Shown: positions 23,810 to 34,084 of the stretch, in pieces
Numbering within the stretch: the stretch's first letter is position 1
Layout of the letters: each line of letters begins with the position of its first letter
From: Lucinisca nassula
Lineage: Eukaryota; Mollusca; Bivalvia; Lucinida; Lucinidae
Direction of reading: 5' to 3'
Assembly: GCA_963580285.1 (NCBI GenBank)
Contig: OY757011.1
Span: forward strand, 99,007,728 to 99,071,727
DNA: 64,000 nucleotides
Made by a program: the position numbers and the translations under genes
Notes under the pieces: model-generated
The model's input: only the letters and a program-made list of their open reading frames with translations
Database searches by the model: none
Told to the model about the DNA's origin: nothing

Positions 23810-24572
23810 TTTCAGACTGATTTTCTGCAGAAAGGGACATCATGAAGTCTCTCTCATAACAAAACAAACACAGATCAGCCACAAGTGGTGCGCAATTAGT
23901 ACCCATCGGGATACCCACAACTTGTCTAAATAACTTAGTACCAAATCTTATGTAAATATTGTCATGTAGAAAAGTGAGAGCTTCACACACTTTCTGACAC
24001 GACCATAAAGTATATTTTTTATGCTCTTCAGAAGTGAAAAAAAAAAACATTTCTTAAATTACATGCAAGATAGAGGAAGTCTTCCCTATGAAATGTCCAT
24101 TCAATTAAATCATTAAGTTTTTCTTATATAAGATTATGAGGAAGTGTAGTGTCAAGGGTGGAAAAATCATAAGCAGACAGACTTGAAGCATGAAAACGTC
24201 TGGATTTCAATTCATTTAAAACTTCATTAGATTTTTATAGACCTAACCAGATTTCTACCTGACCTTTGAAGACTTTGTTGCAATATTTTATCACATATTT
24301 TTGATGACAGTAAAACATGAAGTTAATAAGTTCAGTGGTGGTACAAGAGCTTGAATTTGCAATAAACCGTGCTTTGTATGGTCTTTTATGAAGTGTAGGT
24401 AACCAATATAACGTAGGAAGCTTGTCTTAGCCTCCTGACAGACAGCAAACTGGGTGGCTGAATGACAAATGTTGTCATCAACTAAAGCCCTCTCTACAAC
24501 TCAAGGCTGAAGTTCATAGGCTTAAGTACCACCAAGTTCTTGCTAAGAGTGATAACATAGTGAAGCCGTCAA
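23810..24572 (-). pseudogene. PLE-B, 5' part of RT
   Basis: Minus-strand PLE protein: the N-terminal RT segment (PTLYWLPTLHKR-like, then FIANSSS), then LTFLHDNIYIRFGTKLFRQ and VVGIPMGTNCAPLVADL, up to the point just before the catalytic YLDD, where the Helitron-like element interrupts it. At least one frameshift lies near 24050. The 5' end is truncated at GACGGCTTCACTATG. Confidence 0.75.
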
Positions 24573-25142
24573 ATCTCGTTAGCGAGATATCTCAGAAAGT
24601 ATTTGAGCTAGAGCCTTGATATTTGGTATACTGATCGGGACCGAGGAGGAGATCACCTGATTAACTTTTCAACCAATTTAATGAAAGTTTGTTAGAGTTA
24701 AGGCTCTTTACACTTTCTGGCAATTAATTTGTGTTCCTGTGCAAAGTATTCCTTAAGTACTATGTATGCTAGTGTTTTGAAATTTCATTTATGGTTTCCT
24801 CATGAAAAATAGTTGACCCTTTTTTATCTGACTCATCTCCCCTTTTCGCGTTATTTCCTTTTTAATTAAATAACATAGAAATCTCGTTAGCAAGATATCT
24901 CAAAAAAGAATTTTGAGCTAGAGCCTTGAAATTTAGTATACTGATTTGGGCTGAGGAGGAGATCACCTGATAAAATTTTCAACTAATTTAATGAAATTTG
25001 GTTGGAGTGATTGCCCTTTGCATTTTCATGTCATTTAATTGTGTTTCTTTTTGGTAGCAAGATATTCATTGTTGCCTAAAATCTTGACATGCTGATTTGG
25101 AACGACTAGTACATTACCTGATTAAAATTTGAAAAAAAAATC

Positions 25143-25176
<34 letters not shown>

Positions 25177-25257
25177 GATAATGGCCTTATGAAAATTTTG
25201 GCCTTTATGGACAAGCATATGGTTGGGAGCATAGTGTTTTACAAACACCATTTCTAG

Positions 25258-25485
25258 TTTTTGTTATGGTTTGTCATAAGTGTGTGTATTGCTTATATTT
25301 TTGTTTTGAATAGCCAACTGGCCATTTTGTGGGAAAGTAACTGTCCTTTTGGCTTTCCGCTATTGATGTTTCAATTAGGGTTTAGTTATTTCACATTTGT
25401 GTTTCTTTCACTTTGGTGTCTCTGGTGGGAGTTGTGGGTTAATTGTATCGATTTTTGATCATCGCCTTCACTTCTACTTTTTCTA
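25258..25485 (+). mobile_element. PLE-A 3' tail, right part
   Basis: Resumes the tail cut at 17454: TTTTTGTTATGGTTTGTC through GGCCATTTTGTGGGAAAG to TCGATTTTTGATCATCGCC. The two parts together give an uninterrupted tail. Confidence 0.75.
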
Positions 25486-25489
25486 ATCC

Positions 25490-25626
25490 TAAATATATGA
25501 ATTCATTTTACAGAAAAGGTCAACCAAAATTGCTCAATACATGAACTCCACTTAATATGACCCACTGTTTTATTTCTACAATAAGGATCAGGTGAGCGAT
25601 CTAGGGCCATTATGGCCATCTTGTTG
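25490..25626 (+). mobile_element. AGCTCACC-type 3' end
   Basis: Only the right end: CAGGTGAGCGAT then a 3' hairpin at 25603-25619 (AGGGCCA TTA TGGCCAT, one mismatch) and CTTGTT. Confidence 0.5.
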
Positions 25627-25884
25627 AGAATTGTGCACATTTGCCGTTCTTGCGATAAAATATTTTGCTTTAATGAATACATTAGAACTACTATACATAA
25701 TCCGTAACACTTTAGTTTTTCCTACATATATCGTGCAATACTGTTTGTAATCTAATCATATTTTGCATCAATGTTGATATTTGTGAGATGTTGCTGCCAC
25801 AGAAAAATGAAGGTCGTAGATTCAATTCTTTTATAGTGAATTGCCTTTGGAACACTTAAAAAGTTGTCCGTTAAATTTTGTACG

Positions 25885-25990
25885 TAACACTAGCAGAAAG
25901 CCAAAAAGACGGTTACTTGCCCACAAAATTGACAAACTGCTATCGAAAATAAAAATATATCAGCAATACATACACGCAAAGACGAGCTAT
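25885..25990 (-). mobile_element. PLE tail fragment, cut by a MITE
   Basis: GCAGAAAGCCAAAAAGACGG...TTGCCCACAAAATTGACAAAC is the tail in reverse. The MITE at 25992 starts inside it. Confidence 0.55.
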
Positions 25991-25991
25991 T

Positions 25992-26271
25992 CATTACGAA
26001 AACACGCCTATACAAATACATCGTAGCCTTTATCGCCGAAAAAATGTAAATATAAGATGAAAAAGTGTGATATTTTTTCTTATTTCTGCTCAAAACATAG
26101 ATTGTGGGTACTCGTTAGAACCGCCTAGTCGAGGCGGTTCTAACGAGTACTCACAATCTATGTTTTAGAGCAGAAATAAGAAAAATCAGGTTAACCCCTT
26201 GAAACACCAGTTTTACTATATATAAGTGGGGTTCAAGGGGGTCAAAAGTATATAAGCGTGTTTTCGTGATG
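25992..26271 (+). mobile_element. CATYACG hairpin MITE, subfamily 1, intact
   Basis: Both ends are present: CATTACGAAAACACGCCTATA and its complement ending TTTTCGTGATG. Hairpin core 26080-26180: boundary TTATTTCTGCTC, then ATAGATTGTGGGTACTCG, GAACCGCC, returning inverted. The flanking parts hold the CCAGTTTTACTATATATAAG-type block. 280 bp, non-coding. Best reference copy of subfamily 1. Confidence 0.75.
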
Positions 26272-26359
26272 ACAGTAATAAACATTGTCCTTGTAATATA
26301 ATATGTACATTGCTTAATAACTTTTTCCATAAACAAGAGTTGTCACTGTAAGCGACCAA

Positions 26360-26475
26360 TGCCCCCCGTGGGAGCCAATTTTTATGCCGGTTAAAGTTTT
26401 TGTGACGGACAAACAGACAAACAAACAGACAGACAGGGCAAAATCTATATGCCCCAAGGGGGGCATAAAAAGAGT
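26360..26475 (-). mobile_element. ATGCCCCCC-type Helitron-like end fragment
   Basis: On the minus strand it starts TTTTTATGCCCCCCTTGGGG (a self-pairing head), followed by a CTGTCTGTCTGTTTG tract and CAAAAACTTTAACC. Head plus tract match the plan of the TTATGYC elements, but no array follows. Confidence 0.45.
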
Positions 26476-26907
26476 TTTGAAGAACCTCTGAACCTATGAT
26501 TTCTTAACTGTTTTCCTTTCAAGTATATTTATGCATCAACGTTTTTGCAATGCAGTGCTCTTGCCAGGGATTTTAACGAGCATTGTGCTAACTTCATGCG
26601 TTGGTTATTTATGTTCTACTGATTATGCAAGTTTAATAAGTATACACATTAATTGGTAGAGACAAGGGAGGCCGTACAAGAGTAAACCAGATATGAATTA
26701 GAACCAATTTTCAGCAATCCTCGATATTAAAATTTTGATGTTCACCACTGTGGCTTTGAATTGACGCAGTTCCTTTATCTATTGGCTAAATACAGTGTCT
26801 TATATTAAACATACGTAAAATTTATTTTACAAGGTAATGCAATGGCCAGGAATCGATATAATTACCTTGAAACTTCAGTCCAAGAAACGACAACGAAGGA
26901 CACGACT
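26476..26907. other. No recognisable gene
   Basis: Only a PLE tail end at 26837-26875 (minus; CCAGGAATCGATATAATTACC) is identifiable. Confidence 0.4.
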
Positions 26908-27337
26908 TTCTTGCACACCAGACAAGAAATCCGTGATTTTACCCTGGGATAGAAATTTATGTTCTGACCCTGGTGTTCCGACCCAAAATCGAATATAATC
27001 TCTCGTTTGATAAATGCACTGGTTGATTACGACCTTTTATGCGCCGTCGTTAAGGTTGACGTCACAGCACGTTACCTAAAGTCACTAAACATTCCTGCAG
27101 TGTCGACACAATATGGCGGACGTTGGTAACCGAAGTGACTGCAGCATTTAAATTCCGCGCTAAGAAATGGAAGGTATCCAAGAAATAGAATCCAATATGG
27201 GTGTAAGGGTTAGATAGAAAAATCCGACCCTCGGGATCACTGTCCGGCATCACTCGGCAAGCCTCGTGATGCCGGACAGTGTCACTCGGGACGGATTTTT
27301 CCATCCACCCCTCACACCCATATAAGATTCTTATATT
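26908..27337 (+). repeat. Dispersed repeat R1, second copy
   Basis: Partner of 288-713. The foldback here is cleaner: CACTGTCCGGCATCAC at 27238-27253 pairs with GTGATGCCGGACAGTG at about 27267-27282, inside AAGAATC-type/GATTCTT outer arms. Confidence 0.65.
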
Positions 27338-27394
27338 GTTACACTACATGTAGCAAGAAGTTTTTCATTTGTTTCCGTATGATTGATTGTTATT

Positions 27395-27726
27395 TATCGG
27401 CTCCGATAGCTCAGTTGGTAGAGTGTCCGCTCCGGGGAACGGGAGGTCACGGGTTCGATCCCGGGCCGCGACATACCAAAGTCGTTAAAAATGGTACTAG
27501 CTGCTGCTCGCTTGGCACTCAGATTTACGGGGTAGAGCTAGGACTGGTCGACCCAGTGTCAGGATAATGTGACTGGGTGTGGTATCATGTAATATGTCTG
27601 GGACATGATACTTCAGTGAGGCAGCACTATAAAAGTGAGCATTGAGCTCCCTGTCGCAATCAGACACCGTCGCGATATGACTGAAAAATTGTTGAAAGCG
27701 ACGTTAAATCCGAATTCACACACACA
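27395..27726 (+). mobile_element. tRNA-derived SINE (SINE-A), copy 1
   Basis: The head has an A box (TAGCTCAGTTGG) and a B box (GGTTCGATCCC), the internal RNA polymerase III promoter. The body has CTGGTCGACCCAGTGTCAGG, and the 3' part ends GTTGAAAGCGACGTTAAATC then CACACACAC. Flanked by an 11-bp target duplication TGATTGTTATT (27384-27394, 27727-27737). The ORF over it is not a gene. The 3' part resembles the central domains of molluscan V- or Meta-type SINEs; family not assigned. Confidence 0.8.
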
Positions 27727-27737
27727 TGATTGTTATT

Positions 27738-28312
27738 AATGCGAATGTACTAGGTCAATGACGTCATTGGCATGGTTGTTATAAGTGCAGATGTACTAGG
27801 TCAAGCATATGGTAAATGGCGTGCTAAAGGAAGTATGACTGTTCATGCGGGATATGCGTGAGAATATTAGATTTAAAAAAGCATCTAATATACCCGTTCT
27901 AATAAATATCTCCTCATTACCTATGTCATGTAGATGTGAGAGCGCTATTATGATGTAAGGAGGCAATGTAGGCTCGAGAGTGGTAAGAGACAGTCGGTTT
28001 GAGCATTGCGATCGGAACTGAAGGTTTGAGGAACGGACTGGATATGGGTGTTTGCCCTAAATCATAGGCTAGCCATTTAAGGTGCACTTAAGCAAACTAA
28101 TGATATCGCGTTTCAATATGATTCGATCCCACGTACAGATGCGGCGACGTCACCTAGCACTGCAGTGGCCGACATCCGTACAGAGACATCCCCCGTTCCC
28201 CCTCCCAACCCCCAAGAAAGCATATAAGGCTGTATGGCACTGAAGTACACTCTGCATATTGGGTTGTATTTGATATTAATTAGGATTTTCCGATTATGGC
28301 TAATTCCCTTAG
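27738..28312. other. No recognisable feature
   Basis: Unique-looking sequence with two related ~45-bp stretches (CGAATGTACTAGGTCAATGA near 27740 and GCAGATGTACTAGGTCAAGC near 27787). No gene is supported. Confidence 0.35.
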
Positions 28313-28593
28313 CCATTATGAAAATATGCCTATAATAATACATTGTAAATTTTATCGACAAAAAGTGAAAATTTTAAGCTGAAAAATTGTGATATTTTTC
28401 TAATTACTGCTCAAAATATAGATTGTGGGTACATGTTAGAACCGCCTCATCGAGGCGGTTCTAACAAGTACCTACAATCTATATTTTAGAGCAGAAATAA
28501 GAAAATTAGGGTTTACCCCTGTAAACTCCAGTTTTACCTCATAAAAGTGGGGTTCAAGGGGGTCAACATTATATAGGCATGTTTTCGTGATGA
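28313..28593 (+). mobile_element. CATYACG hairpin MITE, subfamily 1
   Basis: Ends CATTATGAAAATATGCCTATA and CATAGGCATG...TTCGTGATG variants. Core hairpin 28400-28500 with arms of ~48 bp around GAACCGCCTCATCGAGGCGG. Confidence 0.7.
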
Positions 28594-28659
28594 ATGGAAG
28601 CGAATCCACAGTGGAGACATAATCAGGGATAAATAAATATTTGCGTTTTACTGTGATTC

Positions 28660-28800
28660 GAAACCGAGTCCCCACAACCTATGTCTCGGAACAGAAATAA
28701 GAAAAATAATTTATACCCCCGTTAACCCCGGTTTTCTCTATATAAATTGGGGGTTAGCGGGGTGTTCGTTTCATGGACTTGTACACGTGATGATACGTGT
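28660..28800 (-). mobile_element. CATYACG MITE, subfamily 2, one half
   Basis: Carries only the segment from CCCACAACCTATGTC through AACCCCGGTTTTCTCTATAT to the GGACTTGTACACGTGATG end. The other half is missing. Confidence 0.5.
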
Positions 28801-28829
28801 TCTAATGTAACAATCTTAAATGACATGAA

Positions 28830-29104
28830 ACTGCAAAAGGTCATAACCTAAACAAAATTTCTTAAAATTAATTTCTTCAGGTGATCTCACCTTCAGTCCC
28901 AATCAATATATCAGATATCACTGCTCTAGCTCAAATGTCTTTAAAATATCATGCTAACAAGGCCTCACTGTTATTTTATCAACAGGGAAATAACTCTTAA
29001 ATGGAAGATCATTCAGATAAGAAAACAGATGGAACACCTATTCTTTTCATGAGAAATCCATATATGAAATTTTAAACGATTCGCATACGTGTACATGGTT
29101 CTAA
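28830..29104 (-). repeat. Fragment of TTATGCC-family array
   Basis: On the minus strand it reads ATCTGATATATTGATTGGGA, GGTGAGATCACCTGAAG and TATGAAATTT, matching the units at 17.5-18.5 kb. Confidence 0.5.
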
Positions 29105-29409
29105 AAAGAAGTGAAGGGTCGATACAATTACCTCACACCTCCCATCCGAGGTACCAAAGGGAAAGAAACACAAACTTAACGTCACAATAATGTAAACTTA
29201 ACAACAGGAAAGACAAGAGGGCAGTTACTTTCCAACAAAATGGCCAAACGGTTATCCAAAATAAGAAGATATTAGCAATATATACATGCAAAAACGAACT
29301 ATAACAATAATAAACCACAATAGAAGCCCGAGGCCAGTAAAAGGTTTTTACTCGAGGCCGGGGAAAATCGATACTACGTGGCCACAATCTTCGCCCTTAG
29401 TTATGTCGT
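29105..29409 (-). mobile_element. PLE 3' tail and UTR fragment
   Basis: Complete tail in minus orientation (AGAAGTGAAGGGTCGATAC start, GGCCAAACGGTTATCC) followed by the UTR block with CGATACTACGTGGCCACAAT. It contains the target site of the SINE that follows. Confidence 0.65.
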
Positions 29410-29714
29410 AAGCCCCCGCCCATAGGGGCTTGAAGAAATATATGGTCTGCATGATGCTTCCACGCAGAGCTGAATCCGGCTCGCACACTAGAACTGGTAA
29501 ACCGCTTAGAGGATCTAAGCCTGTCCAGGAACCGCGGTGCGAGGCGGACCGCCCATGCTAATAAACCCTATTGGTTTCATTGGACGACAGGGCTTGAGGT
29601 GTCATTTCATCTCAATGTCGGGTAAAAGTCCCACAAAATTGGAAGCAACGTCTCCAAAATGACCTTTATAGTGTTTACGGGGACGTTAAACCTCAAATCA
29701 AACAAGCAAACAAA
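29410..29714 (+). mobile_element. SINE-B, full-length reference copy
   Basis: 305-bp element: head AAGCCCCCGCCCATAGGGGC, middle with CCTATTGGTTTCATTGG, 3' tail GGGGACGTTAAACC then an A-rich CAAAC tail. Flanked by a 14-bp target duplication CTTAGTTATGTCGT (29396-29409, 29715-29728). No RNA polymerase III A/B boxes are obvious in the head, so its origin is unclear. The GACGTTAAAC tail is typical of V-type SINEs. Confidence 0.75.
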
Positions 29715-29859
29715 CTTAGTTATGTCGTGGTTGTGATGATAAACAATCCGCGTGGAAGATATGCTATGCACAAGGAAGCAACCAGGTTAAATGGCCAGTA
29801 TAAATCCAACAAAATTTCATTTTTGTGGAACATTTTAATCGGGTCAGTCACAATAAATG

Positions 29860-30185
29860 TACCACTGTGATCTTGTTACAGGCTCTAAAACAAATACTTT
29901 TTAGATGCCGTGCTTCCAAGATATAAATGTTATTTTATCAAATGGGTAATAACTCTAAAATGAGAGATTATTCTGACAAGGAATATATAGTTCACCTATT
30001 TTTTCATGAGGAATCCATGTATGAAATTTCGAAACATTAGCATATATAGACCATAGGTTATGCTATGCAAATAAAGCGCGACTAACGAACGAACGGACGG
30101 ACGAACAAACTAACTAACGGACAAGCCAGAAGCAATATGCCACCCATATTAAAGTTGAAATGGCATAAAGAATCTTGGTTAAAAT
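29860..30185 (-). mobile_element. TTATGCC-family fragment with 5' end
   Basis: Minus strand starts TTTATGCCATTTCAAC, then a GTTCGTCCGTCCGTTCG tract, then one array-like unit (TTTCATACATGGATTCCTCA). A short, diverged relative of the 17455-25257 element. Confidence 0.5.
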
Positions 30186-30344
30186 AATAAAAATAGCCAT
30201 CAGAGGAGACGGCAAATCCGCCGACCAAAAGCCAATATGGCCTTTACAAATAGAAAGTGCTCACTGGTAAGCCCAAAGTATATTTTGTATATGTAATGTT
30301 TATTGAGACCATCTTCGCCTAATGATACAAAGGATCGCTTCTCA

Positions 30345-31820
30345 ACATGATGAAGATCCAAGATTTCCAATGCATTAAGTACAGGTATACTGAGTTGGGG
30401 CTTTTACACATGAAATGCCTTTTCATCCTTGTATATACATGTACAATTGTGGCAAGTACCAGCAATATATCTCAAAGGTATTGGAGTTATAGCCATCACA
30501 AGATTCTACTGTCAGGGGATATAACTCTTAAACCAACGCACTCAGAATGGTAGTTCTTGTGCATGACATGCCTGCTTAACCTCATGTATACCTGTACCAA
30601 GTACCATCAATATGTCTCAAATGGTATTCGAGATATGGTGATCACAAGGTGGTCGTACTGTTTTACTGAAAGGGGAGAAAACTCAAATACCAAAGCACTG
30701 AGAGTTGTGCCTTCTATACCTTGTATTCAATTGTGCCAAGTTCCTTCAAAATATCTCAAAGGTTATTGGCGATAGATCACAAGGTGGTCAGACGATTATA
30801 TTGGAAGGGAAGATAACTCAAATACCCTAGCAACCAGTGTTGTGGTACTTAGGCATGACACGCCGTCTCCACCTTGTCCACAATTGTGCCAAGAACCAGC
30901 AATATATCTCAAAAGGTATTGGAGTTATGACTATCACAAGGTTAAATTGTTAGGGGAGATAATTAAAAGACCAGGGCTCCCAGACTCGTGGTTCTTGCAC
31001 ATGACACGCCTGCCTAACGTCATGTACACCTTTACCAAGTACCATCAATATATCTCAAAGAATATTGGAGATATCGCCATCACAAGGTAGTGATTCTATT
31101 TTATTGGAAGGGGAGGTAACTAAAAAACCATGGCACCCAGAGTTGTGGTTCTTGCGCATTAAACGCCGAGTCAGCCTTGTGGCGGATCTTCTGTCACGGT
31201 TGAATTTTGTTATGGTTGTCTTTGGGTGTTTGTGTCGCTTATATTATTTTATTTTGGATAGCCTGTTGGCTATTTTGTAGGAAAGTAACTGTCCTATTGG
31301 CTTTCCGCTATTGATGTTTCCATTAGGGTCTGTTGTTTCCTGTTTGTGTTTCTTTTCCTTTGGTGTCTCTGGTGGAAGCTGTGGGTTAATTTTATCGATT
31401 CCTGGTCATTGCCTCCACTTCTATTGTGAACAACTGTGCCAGGTATCATCAATATATCTCGAAGGTTATTGGAGTTATGGCCATCACAAGTTAGTCACTC
31501 TATTTTATTGGAAGGGGAGATAACTAAAAACCATGGCCGCTAGAGTTATGGTTCTTGCGCATGACACGCCGTCTCAGCCTTGTGAACAATTGTGCCAGGT
31601 ACCATCAATATATCTCAGAGGGTAATGGAATTAGGGCCATCACAAGGTAGTCATTCTATTTTATTAAAAGGGGAGATAACTCAAAACTATGGCAGCCAGA
31701 GTTCTAGTTCTTGCGCCGTTTCAGCCTTGCGGTCAATTGTGCTAAGAACCATGATTCTTAAAGGGTATTGGAGTTATGGCCACAACAAGGTTGTGTCTAC
31801 GGACGGACAACTGGACTGAC
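30345..31820 (+). repeat. Tandem array, ~145-bp unit, split by a PLE tail
   Basis: About nine units recognised by CAATATATCTCAAAGG, GGAGTTATGGCCATCACAAG and GGGGAGATAACTC. It ends in an ACGGACGGACGTACGGACG tract at 31798-31835, a Helitron-like end feature in reverse. Interrupted at 31182-31423. Confidence 0.6.
31182..31423 (+). mobile_element. Isolated PLE 3' tail with target duplication
   Basis: 242-bp insertion running from GCGGATCTTCTGTCACGG to CATTGCCTCCACTTCTA. Flanks are TTGTG at 31177-31181 and 31424-31428. The uninterrupted array unit reads CAGCCTTGTGAACAA (31575-31589), so this is a true insertion. It defines the exact 3' terminus of the family. Confidence 0.8.
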
Positions 31821-31835
31821 GGACGGACGTACGGA

Positions 31836-32082
31836 CGCCAGGCTGATCGCTATATCTCCCGACCCTATTCGGCCGGGTGATAAAAATGTAGAATCCGAAC
31901 TTGAAATCGTTTCTTATTGTCAATTGTAGGGCTACAACCACAACAACGCTATTATAACAGAAATATAAGGTACGAGAAGTCAAACTGCGAGTGTTTTTTT
32001 TTTCTAAACAAGGACCAGGGCATGCTTGCAAACATATTAACATAATGATAATACTAAACCACAACAGATGCACCACCTAAGC
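31836..32082. other. No recognisable feature
   Basis: Unique-looking sequence. The minus-strand 100-codon ORF has no family resemblance. Confidence 0.35.
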
Positions 32083-32114
32083 ATTCATTACGAAAACGTG
32101 CCTTAACAAATATA

Positions 32115-33764
32115 CTGAACCGAAAAAGAAACGCAACTTTTTAACCCGAATGATTGTCATTCAACCATCAGGTTGATTGAAATAATCATTTTGCAATTTA
32201 CTGTCATACTTCTGAATTTTGGTTATGCAGAAAACAATTGGGCGATATCTGTACAGTTTAACACTCCACTTGGCAATTCGTTGTTTTCAGCATTTCTAAA
32301 AAAAGAAACACAACTCCAAATATAAATGTGATTATTTGCAGAAATAATCATGTTTGCAGAAAATCGATTTAATGCAATAATATAATCATTCCAGAATGTA
32401 ACTACCATAGAGAGTTCAATTTCAAGTGAGAATGTTTGGAACACAAATCCGTTTTGTCATAGAGGTAGGCATTTCTCAAGTTAAACATAAGCAGTTAATA
32501 GCGAGTATGTCCTCTGTTTGCATTCGGTCCTGCACGCACACCCCTGGTCATGGACAGGATTAAACGATTGATCTCTGCCTGGGGAATAGCATTCCACTCC
32601 TGTATTAGCGCGAGACGCAAGGCTTGACGCGTTGTTGGCAGCTGGGGGCTGTAACCTACGCGCCTATCCAAGACGCCCGAAAAATATTGTATAGGAGAGA
32701 GATCTGGACTGAACGGAGACAAGTGCATCACGTCAACGTTGTTTTGCTGAAGAAACGCCATGCTGAGCCTTTCTGAATGCGCCCGAGCGTGCTGTCGTAC
32801 ATATGGAACAACTACCGGTCGTAAAACGACGTCAACGTAACGCTGGGCCGTCCATCAATGAATACCAGGGGCGTTCTTTGGCCATACGTTATGCCAGCAC
32901 ACACCATCAACCCACCGCCTCCCAATCGATCACGTTCAACCAAACAATTGTCACTATAACGCTCTCCGTCACGCCTATACACACGTTGACGGCCGTCAGC
33001 TCTGTACAACAAGTACCTTGACTCGTCAGAAAACATTACGTTCCGCCACTGGCGAAGGGGAAACAGGTATGGCCTATGTTGTGTGAGCCACGCCATTCTA
33101 ACCTGACGTCGTCGTGGTGTTAATGGCACACCAACGTACCAACGAGGACGTAAGCCAAACTCTCGAAGGCGATTCCTGACAGTATCTGCACTTATTCGAT
33201 TGTTGTGCGTTCCTGATGTCACTTGAGACGTCTCGACGGCTGTACGGAACCGATTACGAAGGTGGTTTAGACGGGTATATCGATCCTGTCGACGTGTCGT
33301 GACGCGACGACGTCCACTTCTGGGCCTGTCAGTTGTCGTTCCCATTTGACGTAGACGCTGGTACAAGTGAGTTATCGTCGATTTGCTAACTTGGACGTTG
33401 CTGGCGATCACAGCCTGAGATGTTCCACGTAAAAGCATTTGGACCGCTACGTTACGTTGATCTTGCGTCAATCGTACCATATTCCATAGAGAAATTTTAC
33501 AGGACTTTTGAAACCTAAACTCCAGGTAACACAATATGTCAATATGATGAGGTTACTGTATACATTTAAAGTACTGCACCAGGAAATGTTGAAAACAATG
33601 AATTGCCAAATGGAGTGTTAAACTGTACAGATATCGCCCAAATGTTTTCTGCATAAGACAGTTTAAAAAGTATGAAAGTAAATCGCAAAATGATTTTTTC
33701 AGTCAACCTGATGGTTGCATGAAAATCTTTTGGGTTTAAAAGTTGCGTTTCTTTTTCGGTTCAG
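32115..33764 (-). mobile_element. Tc1/mariner transposon, full-length but inactive
   Basis: Long terminal inverted repeats (~190 bp, outer CTGAACCGAAAAAGAAACGC) bound a 1650-bp element. TA precedes the left end, but the right flank is TG, so the target duplication has decayed. It sits between left (32083) and right (to 33785) ends of a CATYACG MITE. The inner repeat blocks (CCATCAGGTTGA; GGCGATATCTGTACAGTTTAA) occur in both arms. Confidence 0.85.
32495..33480 (-). pseudogene. Tc1-type transposase, frameshifted
   Basis: A cut-and-paste transposase that would bind the element ends and join them to TA targets. Start at ATG 33480 (MVRLTQDQR), chosen because an N-terminal helix-turn-helix follows directly; upstream in-frame Met adds nothing conserved. 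Seen in order: helix-turn-helix (about residues 5-50), a basic GRPR-like linker (RPRSGRRR), DDE domain beginning WRNVMFSDESRYLL (first Asp). Near 32811 one base is missing. After it the other frame gives AFLQQNNVDV and SPFSPDLSPIQYF. The segment that should hold the second Asp is deleted and the third acidic residue is Gln in SPDLSPIQ. Catalytically dead. Confidence 0.85.
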
Positions 33765-33809
33765 TGAGCGTGTTTTCGTGATTTTCAATAACTACCGTGA
33801 AGTGATTTG

Positions 33810-34040
33810 CATAGGCAATTTGTTTAGTCGGCCTAAAGGTTTTTTAACTGATCTCCGAGGACATACACATCAAACTAACGCAGAGATGGTGACTCGATTG
33901 CACGATGGTGACTCGATTGTGTGAAATTATTAAAATGCTGAGTTGACGCAAGAAACAGAGCATCAGGCACAAACCGACGTATTTATATAAAAAAACTTTA
34001 GGCCGTCATAGAGTCTACTGCAACATTATAACCTGTAATT
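33810..34040 (-). mobile_element. PLE 3' UTR fragment
   Basis: Matches 18900-19070 (CTCCGAGGACATAC, GTGACTCGATTG, CAGAGCATCAGGCAC) with an extra short duplication of GATGGTGACTCGATTG near 33885-33915. Confidence 0.5.
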
Positions 34041-34084
34041 CCTCTTCAAATGAAGCTCATAAGTCGTATATAAATGACAGAAAA

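Larger units (their letters stand above)
17455..25257 (+). mobile_element. Helitron-like TTATGCC...CTAG element with nested insertions
   Basis: Own sequence is 17455-18530 and 24572-25257: tandem ~290-bp units with AAATCTCGTTAGCAAGATAT and GGAGATCACCTGATTAAA. The 3' end has a GTGTTT/AAACAC hairpin (25234-25248), five bases, then CTAG. It sits between A and T of a PLE tail (CGGTTTA | TTTTTGTT) with no target duplication, as canonical Helitrons do. The 5' start TTATGCCCCC is not the usual TC. No Rep/helicase gene: non-autonomous. The fill is PLE-B and its own insertions. Confidence 0.65.

Noticed and set aside
27399..27470. A tRNA gene
   Set aside because: The tRNA-like part is the head of a SINE with target duplications; no full acceptor-stem pairing.
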